This document shows, piece after piece, positions 46,298 through 57,084 of a DNA stretch of 64,000 nucleotides. The position numbers and the translations under genes were made by a program. Below the pieces are notes generated by a model. That model did no database searches. It saw only the letters and a program-made list of their open reading frames with translations, and had not been told where the DNA came from. How positions within the stretch are numbered: position 1 is the first letter of the stretch; each line of letters opens with the position of its first letter. Source of the DNA: Isoperla grammatica (Eukaryota; Arthropoda; Insecta; Plecoptera; Perlodidae); NCBI GenBank assembly GCA_945910005.1, contig OX246743.1:2926122-2990121 (forward strand), in the 5' to 3' direction.

Positions 46298-46689
46298 CGA
46301 TAGAGGTGGCTGAGCGGTATGACGCGTGACTTTAATTCGGGAGGTCACCGGTTTGATGCCCGACACCGGCAGTTCTGACTGAAGGTTTTCCTCCGTTTAA
46401 ATTAAAAAATAAATAAATTCACATTTAGAGTCCACCCACTCAGTAACGAAACTGATTTGCAGTGGGCAACTTTAATTTAAAGTGTCTAAACCAACCCTGT
46501 AGGCTTCGAACACCATCGACGAGCGAGCGATAACCAATCAAAGTGCATGCTTACTTAGTCGTAAAGGCGAATGCTGGGATTGAGTCCTACTATCAGCCCT
46601 TCGACATTCCTTTCCAGCTATCCACTTAGTTACCTGAATGAACCCTATAGGCCTAACGGGTATTCGTACGAAAAATTATTATTATTATG
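46298..46689 (+). mobile_element. SINE family A interrupted by SINE family B
   Basis: The head CGATAGAGGTGGCTGAGCGG with GGTTTGATGCCCGACACCGG and AGTTCTGACTGAAGG reads to TTTTCCTC near 46392. It resumes at TTAGTCGTAAAGGCGAATGC near 46555 and ends CGGGTATTCGTACGAAAAAT with an (ATT)n tail. The intervening sequence is the family B fragment. Confidence 0.85.
46398..46552 (-). mobile_element. SINE family B 3' fragment nested in SINE A
   Basis: Plus-strand AAATAAATAAATTCACATTT, CCACCCACTCAGTAACGAAA and CGATAACCAATCAAAG match the reversed 3' end of family B. It splits the family A copy at its ...TTTTCCTC/AGTCGTAA... position, so this family B insertion is younger than the family A copy it hit. Confidence 0.85.
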
Positions 46690-47149
46690 ATAGTCAATAC
46701 TTGTTGAAGACAACACAGATAAATACAATGGCGTACATAGCTCATCAGATCCTCGCAAACCTGTCAATAAACAACTTGACTGTCTTTTCCGGTACTTAGA
46801 CTGTCAGAAAATAATGTTCAACTGTAGAAATCCATCCCTATATTTATCATATGACTGAAAATAACTTCGGTCAAACTTACAGTCATGTAGTTTACTTGCC
46901 GGTATTCCTGGTAGTGGGAATCGAACCAAGGGACAGCCTTATTTTATTACCTGACATTGATCATAATTCACAATTATATCAATAATTATTGAACAGTAGC
47001 GCAGCTCAACTGCGTTATCAGAAACCTACATCAACGAAATAATAATTCATTATTTAAACAAAAATACAGGGTGTTTCTCAATCGCTCGGTAAAATGCAGG
47101 AGAAATCCTCACTGTAGACTGGACACCTCTTTAAGCACTGTGATGTGTC
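46690..47149. other. unassigned DNA with a SINE A-like trace
   Basis: Near 46900-46935 the plus strand has GGAATCGAACCAAGGG, a reversed box B that may be another decayed family A head. No gene. Confidence 0.35.
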
Positions 47150-47318
47150 CCTATACCTTGACTTAGGAGGTATGTGAATAGTTTTCTAGGGTTGTCCAAT
47201 ACGAGCGTTCACCTATGATCGAGGAAAATGTAGGAAAAACACCTTCGGTAGGCTTTTATAACGGACAAAATCGAACTGGCGACCTTCCGAATTAGAGTCC
47301 CGTTTGTAGTCAGAAGAA
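47150..47318 (-). mobile_element. SINE family A, diverged 5' part, reverse
   Basis: The plus strand reads GCGTTCACCTATGATCGAGG, AAAACACCTTCGGT, AATCGAACTGGCGACCTTCC and GAATTAGAGTCCCG. This parallels the reversed family A head and first body segment. Confidence 0.7.
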
Positions 47319-47639
47319 ACAGTGTCTGTAGGCCTACTAGAGTGAAAGTCAATAGACTGCATCTAAACGTGGGGGTTGAGTCCACATCAGCCGAAACGGC
47401 TCCTAATCGAATTCACGAATGAAAGAACAACACAAAAGCTATTCACACGAACTATTGGCAATTCCAATACTCCAAGTTGGACATTGTTTGGAAAAGCTTT
47501 AACGGTCGCCGTACCGTGCTATGTAATTAAAACGGCGGCTAGTCTGCATTATCCCCTCAACATTAGCGCAGGGATAACCGCCCCTCCACTTTCACCCCCC
47601 AATAGAGATCAAGATGAGACGGGTTATCAAGCTCGAAAG

Positions 47640-47830
47640 GTAAATCCAGATGAATTAGTCCTGGCGCGTTTGTTGGCCGGCGGGGGCGACCGCGGCCGCG
47701 CGAATGGGTATTCATGACGTCACGATGGACGCACCGCGCATTTGCCTAATTGAGCGCGGTGAAGTCCGGCAACGCTGTCCGCCGCCGCCATTACACACCA
47801 CTCAAATCACGTTATTAACCGTGCAATGGT
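47640..47830. promoter_or_regulatory. CpG-rich patch with a CRE palindrome, possible promoter or enhancer
   Basis: This stretch is far richer in G+C and CpG than its surroundings (for example GGCGGGGGCGACCGCGGCCG and CCGCCGCCGCC) and contains TGACGTCA at about 47715, the cAMP-response element palindrome. The 113-codon plus ORF at 47376-47717 ends within it and has no recognisable domain. A promoter or conserved regulatory element is possible, but no transcript structure can be seen. Confidence 0.3.
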
Positions 47831-47884
47831 TGGGGACACATTTTTTACGAATGTGATGCCAATTCCATAACGTGAGCGGTGTGA

Positions 47885-47975
47885 GGGATATATGGGATAT
47901 GTAGCAGTGTCCCTGTGTACTCTCAATGCGGGGATATATGGGATATGTAGCGGTGTCCCTGTGTACTCTCATAGC
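47885..47975. repeat. 46-bp tandem duplication
   Basis: GGGATATATGGGATATGTAG with CGTGTCCCTGTGTACTCTC-type sequence occurs twice, starting at 47885 and 47931. Confidence 0.9.
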
Positions 47976-48091
47976 GCGGGGACCGACAGAGAGGAAATAA
48001 ATGTTTATTTGGCATTTCGAAACGATTAATTGAAGTCAATAAGTCGTGAGGGGCTGTGGTTTTATAAGGATAATGGCGGAAGTAGGATGGA

Positions 48092-48279
48092 TGTTAATGC
48101 GTGTTAAAGCGTGTTAGAGCGTGTTAGAGCATGTTAGAGCGTGTTAGAGCGTGTTAGAGCGTGTTAGAGCATGTTAGAGCATGTTAGAGCGTGTTAGAGC
48201 GTGTTAGAGCGTGTTAGAGCGTGTTAAAGCGTGTTAGAGCGTGTTAGAGCGTGTTAGAGCGTGTTAGAGCGTGTTAGAG
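48092..48279. repeat. 10-bp (GTGTTAGAGC)n minisatellite, about 19 copies
   Basis: Decamer GTGTTAGAGC with ATGTTAGAGC and GTGTTAAAGC variants, ending at GTGTTAGAGATCC. Confidence 0.97.
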
Positions 48280-48502
48280 ATCCGATAGTGTTGTTAGTGG
48301 GCTTCGCGTCGCGCATATGGATGTGGTTAACAAGGCGTTGCCAGAAGTGGTTGTAAGCGCTAGTTGTAACGTCTTTCGGTACATGCGGTCAAGGAAGCAA
48401 GGAGCTTTGTTCAAGACATGCCGCGTTGTAAGCTCTTTGGTGGTGTGTTGCCAAGTAACCTGCTACTTTCCTCTATAAATTAGTTTTCCTCGACATTCAC
48501 GC

Positions 48503-48592
48503 GACATTCATCATCACCATCATTACCATCATCATCATCATCATCACCATCATTACCATCATCATCATCATCATCGTCACCATCATCATCGC
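48503..48592. repeat. (CAT)n trinucleotide repeat with internal duplication
   Basis: CATCATCACCATCATTACCA followed by CAT runs occurs twice in about 85 bp, with a CGTCACC interruption near the end. Confidence 0.93.
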
Positions 48593-49617
48593 CCGCTAAA
48601 TCCACATCGAACTTTGTAGAATGTAGATGACCCAAATTTAAATTCGATCAGACTCGCTACATGACAAACAAAATGAATGCCATAAAATAGAATGGAAAAC
48701 ACTTGCTAGATTAGGTGGAACTCCCATGATGCATTTCAAGTAAAAAATTCCTACATTCCTACTGTTGTAACTTTTGTTTTAATTTGATAACGAATTGAGA
48801 TTTGCGTACGTTGTTTCAGAACTCGTAATTATAATTATTATGCTCAAACCTTGTACATTTTCCTATGCGTTACCTGGCTTTAAATTTCTTTCAGTTTGTT
48901 TTGTGAGCCCTCTTCGTGTGTATGTGTTATGTTTCGTTTGCCCGGATTCCTGAAAAATAACATTCGTTGGTATTCACAAAAAATGTGTAAACCAGCACTA
49001 CGTTAATTAAAACTTATGCACGAACGCAAACCAAATCTACATAAACTATAAACAACTACATTTAAAGTAAGTTTGGTTTGCAATGCAACTGAAATGCAAA
49101 ACTCGTTAGTTCAGACTAAAGCAGAACTACCAGGAACACATTGCAGCGAAATTGAAGAAGACGAAGCAATACAGAAATTTGAAACTAATATGCCCCGTTG
49201 AAACAAGTTTCGAGATGTCTGAAAGTTGAATTTTTACGTTTCAACTAAAATATCAACATCAGCAGGGTTGCTGTGAGGTGGAGAGGTGGAGAGGTAGTTG
49301 GTTGTGAGAGAAAGATACCATTAACGACATCACTCAAAGGAAACGTTGGCCGGTGCAAAGTTCCTTCTATTGATATTCAGTGAACGCGCTCCCGTCCATT
49401 GATTGGTTGAGGACTCCCCATTAGACCGGTGACCGGAAGTAGATCTGGAACGACTTCGTTTCTCGTCAAAAGACGGATTCATATCCGTCTGATCGGCTTA
49501 CGAACATTACTAGATCAGCAGATTCCTCTAAACTACTATCCACTTCAAGTAAACAGGTGTGATTGTAATCGCTATTAAAGTTGAACTATTCCCGTATGAT
49601 ATATATACATAATATAT
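48593..49617. other. unassigned DNA
   Basis: No gene recognised. Confidence 0.35.
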
Positions 49618-49930
49618 GTAACACGAGGTTTTGGGGTATTCGTCCTGGTTTTGTACAGGGGCTGTTTTTTCACATACCTTGCTTCACGACGTTTCGCCGT
49701 CCACTGTGGCGGCATCGTCAGGCGTATCGCGTGCGACGTGCTCTGCAACGAAGCGATATATCTTGACGGCCTTGGCTCTGCGCGGTCGCCCAGGCTCAAC
49801 TGGCTCGCGATACCCGGACCTGTCACCTGATGATGCCGCCACAGTGGACGGCGAAACGTCGTGAAGCAAGGTATGTGAAAGAACAGCCTCTTTACAAAAC
49901 GTGGACGAATACCCCAATACCCCGTGTTAC
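49618..49930. mobile_element. inverted dimer carrying two CTGATGA-stem-GAAACGTC motifs
   Basis: Two 105-bp arms (49618-49722 and 49826-49930) are near-perfect inverted copies around 103 bp, whose own ends (CGTATCGCG/CGCGATACC) also pair. The right arm on the plus strand has CTGATGA, a stem GCCGCC.../GG.CGGC and GAAACGTCGTG. The left arm has the same on the minus strand with CTGACGA. CTGANGA...GAAA is the hammerhead ribozyme core order, as found in Penelope-like element terminal repeats. Stem III and the cleavage site are not demonstrated. No protein is encoded. Confidence 0.7.
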
Positions 49931-50880
49931 ATCCTTTTTGTCTACGAAAATCTACGTCACAACATATGTTTTATGTTTCGAATATTATTATTATATATAT
50001 TATTATATGTTTTATGTCTCTAATATTCTCGCGGATATATGCGAATTTTACGTTCAGTGGACATGAGCGCCCGCCAGAATATTCATTTCAGGGGGGGGGG
50101 GGGCGGAAGCCCCCAACTTTTCCCCCGAGGTTTTTGGGGGATTTTTAACACTTTTTAAACAATTTTGGGATGTTAAAGTAGGTGACAGGGTTCCGTTTTG
50201 ATTGAGATAATAGAAGTAAAATATTAAAAACATTAGATGGATGGATATCATCAAAACGTAGGAACAATCGTTTGAGATATGAATGGTAACTGGCCAGTCA
50301 GGCCGTGATTGAAGACGCAATACATTGAGGTTAGCAGACGAACGCAACAATTAGTAACAATTACACAACATATTTGTTAATTCTTGTGGTAGTCGGTGAA
50401 GTACACGAAGCAGGGGAAGCAGGCCAAAATAGAGAAGTTGGAACATAGAAACAAAGTAAAATGCACTTAAGAAGTTGTAACCATAATAATGAGTAGGAAG
50501 CTAGTCAGCGAGCAAGTGACGAGTGGTGCAGTGGCCTGGGGAGGGGGTAGGGGGGGGGGGGGGGGGTGGGGGGGCGTGTTCATATTGCCTGCGCTCTTCA
50601 GTCAGTGGTGCTTTGATTTATATCTGCAAATAACAATACTTATCGGATCGCGTTGAGTTTAACATTGTGAAGGAACGGATTGACTATAGAATTGTAATTA
50701 TTTGTTATTTTAATTTTTGTTTACATACTTTATATAAAACGGCGCATATAGCGCGTATCGTATAGCCGGTTTAATTTTAAAATCCCTGAAATCCCGGGAG
50801 CAGGTGCCCCTCCTGCTCCTCCCCCTTGGGGCACCCATGCTATAGTGGGGGTGTGTTGGCTGATAGACTTACCCAACACT
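49931..50880. other. unassigned DNA with long G-runs
   Basis: Holds a G-run near 50090-50103 followed by CCCCC-rich repeat-like sequence, and a very long G-rich tract at 50538-50575. No gene. Confidence 0.45.
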
Positions 50881-51097
50881 GCCCGACGTTTCGGAGACGT
50901 CCTAGGCTCGAATGCATAGTTCACACTCAAGCCCTCCTCAACTCAGCCTCTCCTCAGCCTCACCTAGCCACCAATCACAGAGCCGTCCGCATGGCAATGC
51001 TGTTCTGTGATTGGTGGCTAGGCGAGGCTAAGGAGAGGCTGAGTTGAGGAAGGCTTGAGTCTGGACTATGCATTCGGACTCTAGTCTCCATCATCAG
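50881..51097 (-). mobile_element. hammerhead-core-like motif with a 74-bp-arm hairpin as its stem
   Basis: On the minus strand CTGATGATGG (51097-51088) is followed by GGAGAC pairing with GTCTCC, then GAAACGTCGGGC ending at 50881. Between them lies a long inverted repeat (50909-50982 with 51003-51076; GCATAG...CTATGC, then GCCTCTCCT.AGCCT and CCACCAATCACAGA). The motif order matches the element at 49826. The hairpin is either an extended stem II or a MITE inserted into it. Neither catalytic activity nor superfamily can be established from sequence alone. Confidence 0.6.
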
Positions 51098-52406
51098 AGG
51101 CCTTCCCTATCGAGAGTCTACGATGGTGATGTTTCTAGTTAGTCTCCCCGTTTCCCTAAATGCCCTGAAATATGATTGGCCAGAACAGAATGCACATCTT
51201 GCTGAATGTTTCACCTCTGTAAGAAGAACTGTACATGTATATTAATTTATAGAACGGTATGTTACCTATTAGTTTTGTAATATAAACCTGAACCGCTATG
51301 AACACTTGTTTATTGGTTCAGGTGTTTCCATAATTCATTGTATGAAAACAAATATAATTGTACATGAAACATGTAAAAAAAAGGAAAAAAAATAAGGCTG
51401 CAAGCGGGTATTGTTTCATATCTTATTCATGTTGTTATGTACTAAACCGCGTTATATGTTACAATCCATATTTTCTCATTGACTTTGTGTAATATAAAGT
51501 ATTACTTATTTATTCATTTACCTTTTTGTGCTTACGAGTATTACTTTTTTCCAAGGACTGTATGTTTATGTTAAAATACGTTTCATGTGCGACTTGTCAG
51601 CCCGACCATAAAGATGGATGTGTTTCCTTTCGCGGGCTTCCCAAATTAAGTTTTCACTTTGTTTTCCTGTACATCGTATGTTCATAAGTATTATTTTTGT
51701 ATTTTGTGTTGGATTTATTTTGGGAATAAAATGATGATCAGTGCTTTGGATCTGCATGTGTACATTGTTGCCAAACGTTGCGTTCATATCTGCATGTGTA
51801 CATTGTTGCCAAACGTTGCGTTCATATCTGCGCTCTCAACGCAGATACGGCCGTAAACGAACATAGCACGTCTACGCGGGTTATGACAGCTTCAACAGAA
51901 TCTCTATGCGCAGTATTTATGCGCAGTAAGTCTATCTCCAAGAAACTGACTCCAAGGCGTAGTACTATTTATATATGACGTTGCATTATGGAAAATCAAT
52001 TTTCGAAAGTTCAAATAAATAGTTGGACAGTGATTTTCCGGCCTCGACTCATTCAAATTCAATTATTATTTTTTATTTCTGTACACCTCTGTCGTACGTG
52101 ATGTCTTGGAATGTGGAAACCAACAGAATTGACATCAATAAAAACACCAAGATTTTTTTTATTATTTATTTTTGAAAGTGCAACGTTGTATTTAGTGTTT
52201 TTAAATGTTGATTATAATTATGTGCAGAATAATTTGGAATAATGCCACGTAAAACTGCCATTTCATTACTATCTTTGTTTGGCTTTTTATACTTGTATTG
52301 TGTATTTTCTGTGACTCCGTCAAGGACAACTTGGTAACCACCTTCTTACATCATCTAGTAAGAGATTGTATTCAGTGTAATATTCTAATAGAGTGGAGAT
52401 ATTTTT
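51098..52406. other. unassigned DNA with a 38-bp tandem duplication
   Basis: TCTGCATGTGTACATTGTTG with CCAAACGTTGCGTTCATA occurs twice at 51751-51788 and 51789-51826. No gene otherwise. Confidence 0.5.
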
Positions 52407-52845
52407 AGTTTGACATGGTTTGAAGCTCCACCCCTAGTTATGTGACCACCACCCAGCATAATGAATAAGACATTATAAATAATATCATATGATATGAATA
52501 AATACCACAATTATGTCAGGTTGTCAGGGGGGTGAGGGGTGGTCACAGCGATGGAGGGGAGGGGTGAGGGGTGGTCACAGCGATGGAGGAGAGGGGTGAG
52601 GGGTGGTCATAGCGATGGAGGGGAGGGGTGAGGGGTGGTCATAGCGATGGAGGGGAGGGGTGAGGGGTGGTCACAGCGATGGAGGGGAGGGGTGAGGGGT
52701 GGTCACAGCGATGGAGGGGAGGGGTGAGGGGTGGTCATAGCAATGGAGGGGAGGGGTGAGGGGTGGTCATAGCGATGGAGGGGAGGGGTGAGGGGTGGTC
52801 ACAGCGGTGGAGGGGAGCAGCAGGGGAGAGTCAAACTAAGAACAT
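52407..52845 (+). mobile_element. MITE, TTAGTTTGAC family, with internal minisatellite expansion
   Basis: Starts TTTAGTTTGACATGGTTTGA and ends GAGAGTCAAACTAAGAAC. Outside the expansion it aligns with the reverse of 36608-36792. The extra length of about 250 bp is the 32-bp array at 52532-52815. Confidence 0.8.
52532..52815. repeat. 32-bp minisatellite, about 9 copies, inside a MITE
   Basis: The unit GTGAGGGGTGGTCACAGCGA with TGGAGGGGAGGG repeats from 52532. CACAGC/CATAGC variants mark sub-blocks. Confidence 0.95.
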
Positions 52846-52930
52846 CTCAAGCCTAACTTGTCTCTTTGTAAAGAATAGTTGCAACTTATTTTATTTACTT
52901 GTTTGCAACATGTTTCTAGGGACGTCAAAT

Positions 52931-53323
52931 TTAAAAAACAAAGTATAATCTATAGCTCAGATGTTTATCAACGGAGTATAGTACTGAACAGTCCCTATAG
53001 GTAATGCACCATTTATTCAAAAACATCATTTTGTCAACAAAATATTGATACGACTTTATTCTGTGAAATACTTCCCAAACTGTTCCCAGGTTTGAACTGT
53101 TGGTCGTATTATTTATAATAACTCTTTCCTTCCTGTACCTTGTTACATTCCCCACTGTGGCAACTGCTGTCGAATACACAAAAACATCCCCCACCCGTTT
53201 CACAACGGTGGCTGAAATCTCGTGGTTTCTGCTTTTAGTGAAGTTCAGATAAAACAAATTTCTCCCGGGTATTGTGTATACTTCATGCCACATGGGTTTA
53301 ACAAATCTGCCAACTTTTGACAC
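52931..53323 (-). other. unrecognised 130-codon ORF
   Basis: The longest non-repetitive ORF on this side. Its translation includes VGRFVKPMWHEVYTIPGRNL and ISATVVKRVGDVFVYST. It is not low-complexity and could be a fragment of a coding exon or an old transposon. I recognise no family, and no splice-site argument is convincing. Confidence 0.2.
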
Positions 53324-53458
53324 ATTTCACAGACCCCTTGAGATCCTATTAAATATTGTTACATGTGATGACTTACTCACAGCAACCCTCACCAGAAATA
53401 ACCTAAACATGTGCTTCGTTTTCAAGAGAAACCCCCTCCCCCTTCTTTCCGCACTCGC

Positions 53459-53929
53459 TCACAATCTCCGTCGAGTGGAGGAGTGGTCAGATACGATTTT
53501 CGTTTTCAACATGGTTATTAAATATTCAATACAAACTTGAATATCGATCGAGTGAAGAGTCGACTCGACAAATCCAAGAGTAGCGATGCAACTCGAAGCG
53601 GGAAGGGCTTTACGCGTCACTTGGCCTAAACGTCTCGACGGATTACGGGCATTAAACCTCGCCCGGTAATTTAAATAAGTGAACTTGAGTTGGTCGGTCT
53701 TCGCAAAATGTGATTGATTTCGATGAAAATGGATGTTTGTGATTTGAAATACGAAGTTCGCTTTGCCTTGAATGGATTGGGGACACGATGGGAATAAATA
53801 ACAACTCTTATCTGAATTCAGATACCGAAATAAAGAAGTTGATGTTCTGCTGGAAGAGTTTGATGAAATTTTTATTTCGAAAACCCACATGAAAAGAAAA
53901 ACATACTGTACCAATTGATACTTGAACAA
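53459..53929 (-). other. unrecognised 156-codon ORF
   Basis: A non-repetitive minus ORF, Ser- and Asn-rich in its first half, with no recognisable motif. The length is unusual for AT-rich random sequence but not decisive. Confidence 0.15.
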
Positions 53930-54672
53930 AATTAGGTTATTGTTAATTTTTCAAAGAAAACGTAAATGGAAACGGAATATTATAGAGGGGTTTATTTCAT
54001 CAACTCTTACGGTTGATCAGTCACCCTTGACACAAAACACAACAGAACACAACACAAGATTTTACTCAAACTGAAAGAATAATTAATTTTAATTTTATTA
54101 ATATATAGGATATACATTAAATCAGTACAAACATCGCACACTGGCGATCTATACGTCAGCAACTTTATACCGTATAAAGTTGAACCTATAGACATACTTC
54201 TAATTACCCGCTACAGACATTATACCTTTCCAATGAAATCTTCTCGAAAAAGAATACTTCTTCCGTAACATACTTAACTTTTTTTCATTCAGAATCGTTC
54301 TACCTAAAAGCTGTCAGACATATTAGATAATTGATGCCAGTTTCTCTTCTGGCACAATGTTCGTGTTTTAACACCATCTGGGTAATGCATCCCGCTCCAT
54401 CAACCCCAGTACGTGTTATATACATACACACACAATACAGTATACACACATAGATCGCCGTATTTTACAACCACTAGGCTGTCAGAATTTTGAATCAAAA
54501 TACAAACTACCACTCTAGTTAACTCTAGGCTGATAATTTATTTAAAAATTAATAGTTTTCATCGAGTATTTATTTCATACCCCTATTCAGCTTGAACTTG
54601 GCGTGAAATATGTGCATGCCGGCTCTTCTGATTATGCAGTCAAATAAAAGGGATCCTCGCATTCCTATTTTC
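53930..54672. other. unassigned DNA
   Basis: No gene or clear repeat. Confidence 0.35.
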
Positions 54673-54740
54673 TAAAAAAAAACAAAAAAAAAAAAAAAAC
54701 AAACAAACAAACAAACAAACAAACAAAAAAATCAAATAAA
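54673..54740. repeat. A-rich (CAAA)n microsatellite
   Basis: Runs of A followed by seven CAAA units and an A/T-rich end. Confidence 0.93.
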
Positions 54741-54885
54741 TAAAAACAAAATCATGATATTCTTAAATTTGTTCACACAATCTCCAATCCTCTCCGCATG
54801 TTTAAACTCCCCCATGGTGTAACAGTTCACACGCAAGGTCCGTCGATCCCCTGACGGAGGTTCGGTAAACTTCGACGAGGCACCG

Positions 54886-55412
54886 CCAGGGGCCTGATTC
54901 CAGTACATTTGCAAACTTAACCCCGGTGTTAGTCAAAAGCCAATCAGGAGTCAGCAATTGAGACGCCGATCGAAGGAAGACATTGTTGAAAAAACGAGAC
55001 AAAATAAAAACAATAACAAACAAAAACATTCCAATAACCTCAAAATGTCCACAAAATACTCAACAAAACTACATATTTACATATGTAGGACCTTTATAAT
55101 GTACTATAAATACACAAAATTATTTATTAACTTCAATAAACACATAAAGTAACGTATTCATGTAGGTGGATATCCCAATTAAAGAATTGAAATGTGACAT
55201 TTGTGAAACTACACACACGGGTATTGACCAAATGGCGGCATTTCAAAGTATTGTTGAGATAACTCTTCTTAACCCTACTATCAGTCAGGGTCATATTTGG
55301 CTCCGAATTATGCAGGGAAGCCTGTGTAAGAGTTAACCCCGGGGTCATTTTAACATGGGGTTAGCGAGAGTTAAGGAGAGTTAAAAAAATGTACAGGAAT
55401 GAGGCCCCAGGG
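54886..55412. mobile_element. 527-bp inverted-repeat element (GGGGCCTGATTCC termini)
   Basis: The left end CCAGGGGCCTGATTCCAGTA with CATTTGCAAACTTAACCCC is matched by the complement of the right end, CTGGGGCCTCATTCCTGTAC with ATTTTTTTAACTC. TIRs are about 35-40 bp. The termini resemble those of the element at 11037, suggesting related families. Short ORFs inside are not recognisable. Confidence 0.75.
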
Positions 55413-55666
55413 GATTTACGGACCTTATGTCACACGTAGCTTTCTCGTTTATGTTACCAACTTGTTTAAAATACAAAAAACTGTCTTGATTGGCTTACTG
55501 TCTAAAAAATGCAGGTAAATAAGAAAAAAAGTGCAAAATTTTGCCAGAGTCTCTGTTATGTTGTGTTAGGAAATACTATACATTTCTGTATCTAGAAGAA
55601 TATTGAAGTGACGCCATCTTGTAAAGTAAGTCCTTGTTAGTCCTCGTCCACTTAGTTTATTAGTGT
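55413..55666. other. unassigned DNA
   Basis: No gene or repeat recognised. Confidence 0.35.
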
Positions 55667-56280
55667 TGGCAAAGGTTGCAACCCCCCCCCCCCTCTCCCC
55701 CACCACCCCTTCAATTATAAGTGGGAGGAATCTACACAAGGTTACCAACGAATGCAACACCCCGCTTTAAAGCCTTGAGCTTGAGGGGTTCAAGGGCAAA
55801 GGTTGCACCCCCCACCCCCCTCCAGCTACTGTTGTAAGTGGGAGGAAGCTACACAAGGTTACCAACGAATGCAACACCCCGCTTTAAAGCCTTGAGCTTG
55901 AGGGGTTCAAGGGCAAAGGTTGCACCCCCCACCCCCCTCCAGCTACTGTTGTAAGTGGGAGGAAGCTACACAAGGTTACCAACGAATGCAACACCCCGCT
56001 TTAAAGCCTTGAGCTTGAGGGGTTCAAGGGCAAAGGTTGCACCCCCCACCCCCCTCCAGCTACTGTTGTAAGTGGGAGGAAGCTACACAAGGTTACCAAC
56101 GAATGCAACACCCCGCTTTAAAGCCTTGAGCTTGAGGGGTTCAAGGTCAAAGGTTGCACCCCCCCCCCCCCCACCCCCCCCCCCCTCCAGCTACTGTTGT
56201 AAGTGGGAGGGCGCTACACCAGGTTACCAACGAATGCAACACCCCCTATAAAGCCTTGTGCTTGAGAGATTCAAGACGCG
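55667..56280. repeat. 117-bp tandem repeat, about 5 copies, each with a poly-C tract
   Basis: GTTACCAACGAATGCAACAC recurs at 55741, 55858, 55975, 56092 and 56223. The last interval is 131 bp because its C-run has lengthened to about 27 C with one A. The three middle copies are nearly identical, and the outer copies are diverged. Confidence 0.96.
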
Positions 56281-56928
56281 CAGAATGCTCACTGTAATCT
56301 ATGAGAGATGGTTCGCAGAACGTTGACAAATCACTTACTGCATAAAATATGCTCACGAAGGGGACGTGATCTTAAACTCTGAATAATTTATTTTGTGGTG
56401 AAGTGTTGGATTTTTTTTTTTAGGAACCACCATCATTATCCAATTTCTGCGCATCACGTTTGAAAATGTATTTTCAAATTCACTAAGTTGTTTTTATCTC
56501 GGAACGTTAAAAAAGTGGAGGAGAAGGTTTTTTTTATCGAAGGCGCGTTTTACACTTCGGGAGAAAATGTTGACTTAAAAGATTACTCGGCCGCGGGAGC
56601 AGAGCGGGCGGTCTTGAGATATGAGTATGACCCAAAACGTTTAAACATTGGCGGCAGCCTTCCCTCTTAACAAACTTTTGTTATTTTTTTTAATTATATC
56701 TTCCTTTAGACAAACGAAACAAGAAATTTTAAAATTAAGGGTGAAGTTTAAGGATACGGCACAGACTAAGAGCTTTTATGTTAAATGTGGGCGCCGGGAC
56801 ATGGGATGATTAGCGGCCTCAGGTCACGAACAGGGATGGTTTAAGCTTCCCTTATCTCCCGCAGACTTGACCCAGGCAGGGGAGGACATTCTGTGCGCTA
56901 GGCTGACCGCAGAACGCTGACCACGCTG
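56281..56928. other. unassigned DNA
   Basis: The 60-codon plus ORF at 56488-56670 (containing GAFYTSGENVDLKDYSAAGA) is not recognisable. No gene otherwise. Confidence 0.3.
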
Positions 56929-57084
56929 ATAAAGTCGTTCCACAGCAACCTTGTGATGCTGGTCTCAGATGAGTGAGACATTGGCCAATCAAATAACAGT
57001 ATTTGAAAAAGTCACCCACTGATTGGTTCCGACTCACTCATCTATGACGTCAGCATTCACGAGGTTGCTGTGGAACAACTTTAG
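56929..57084. mobile_element. 156-bp inverted-repeat element
   Basis: The left arm AAAGTCGTTCCACAGCAACC with TTGTGATGCTG and AGATGAGTGAG pairs with the right arm ending GGTTGCTGTGGAACAACTTT. Arms of about 65 bp also contain CCAATCA/TGATTGG. Confidence 0.8.

Noticed and set aside
53459..53929. 156-codon ORF as a confident gene
   Set aside because: No recognisable domain, no splice or promoter evidence, and AT-rich surroundings; listed only as a low-confidence ORF.
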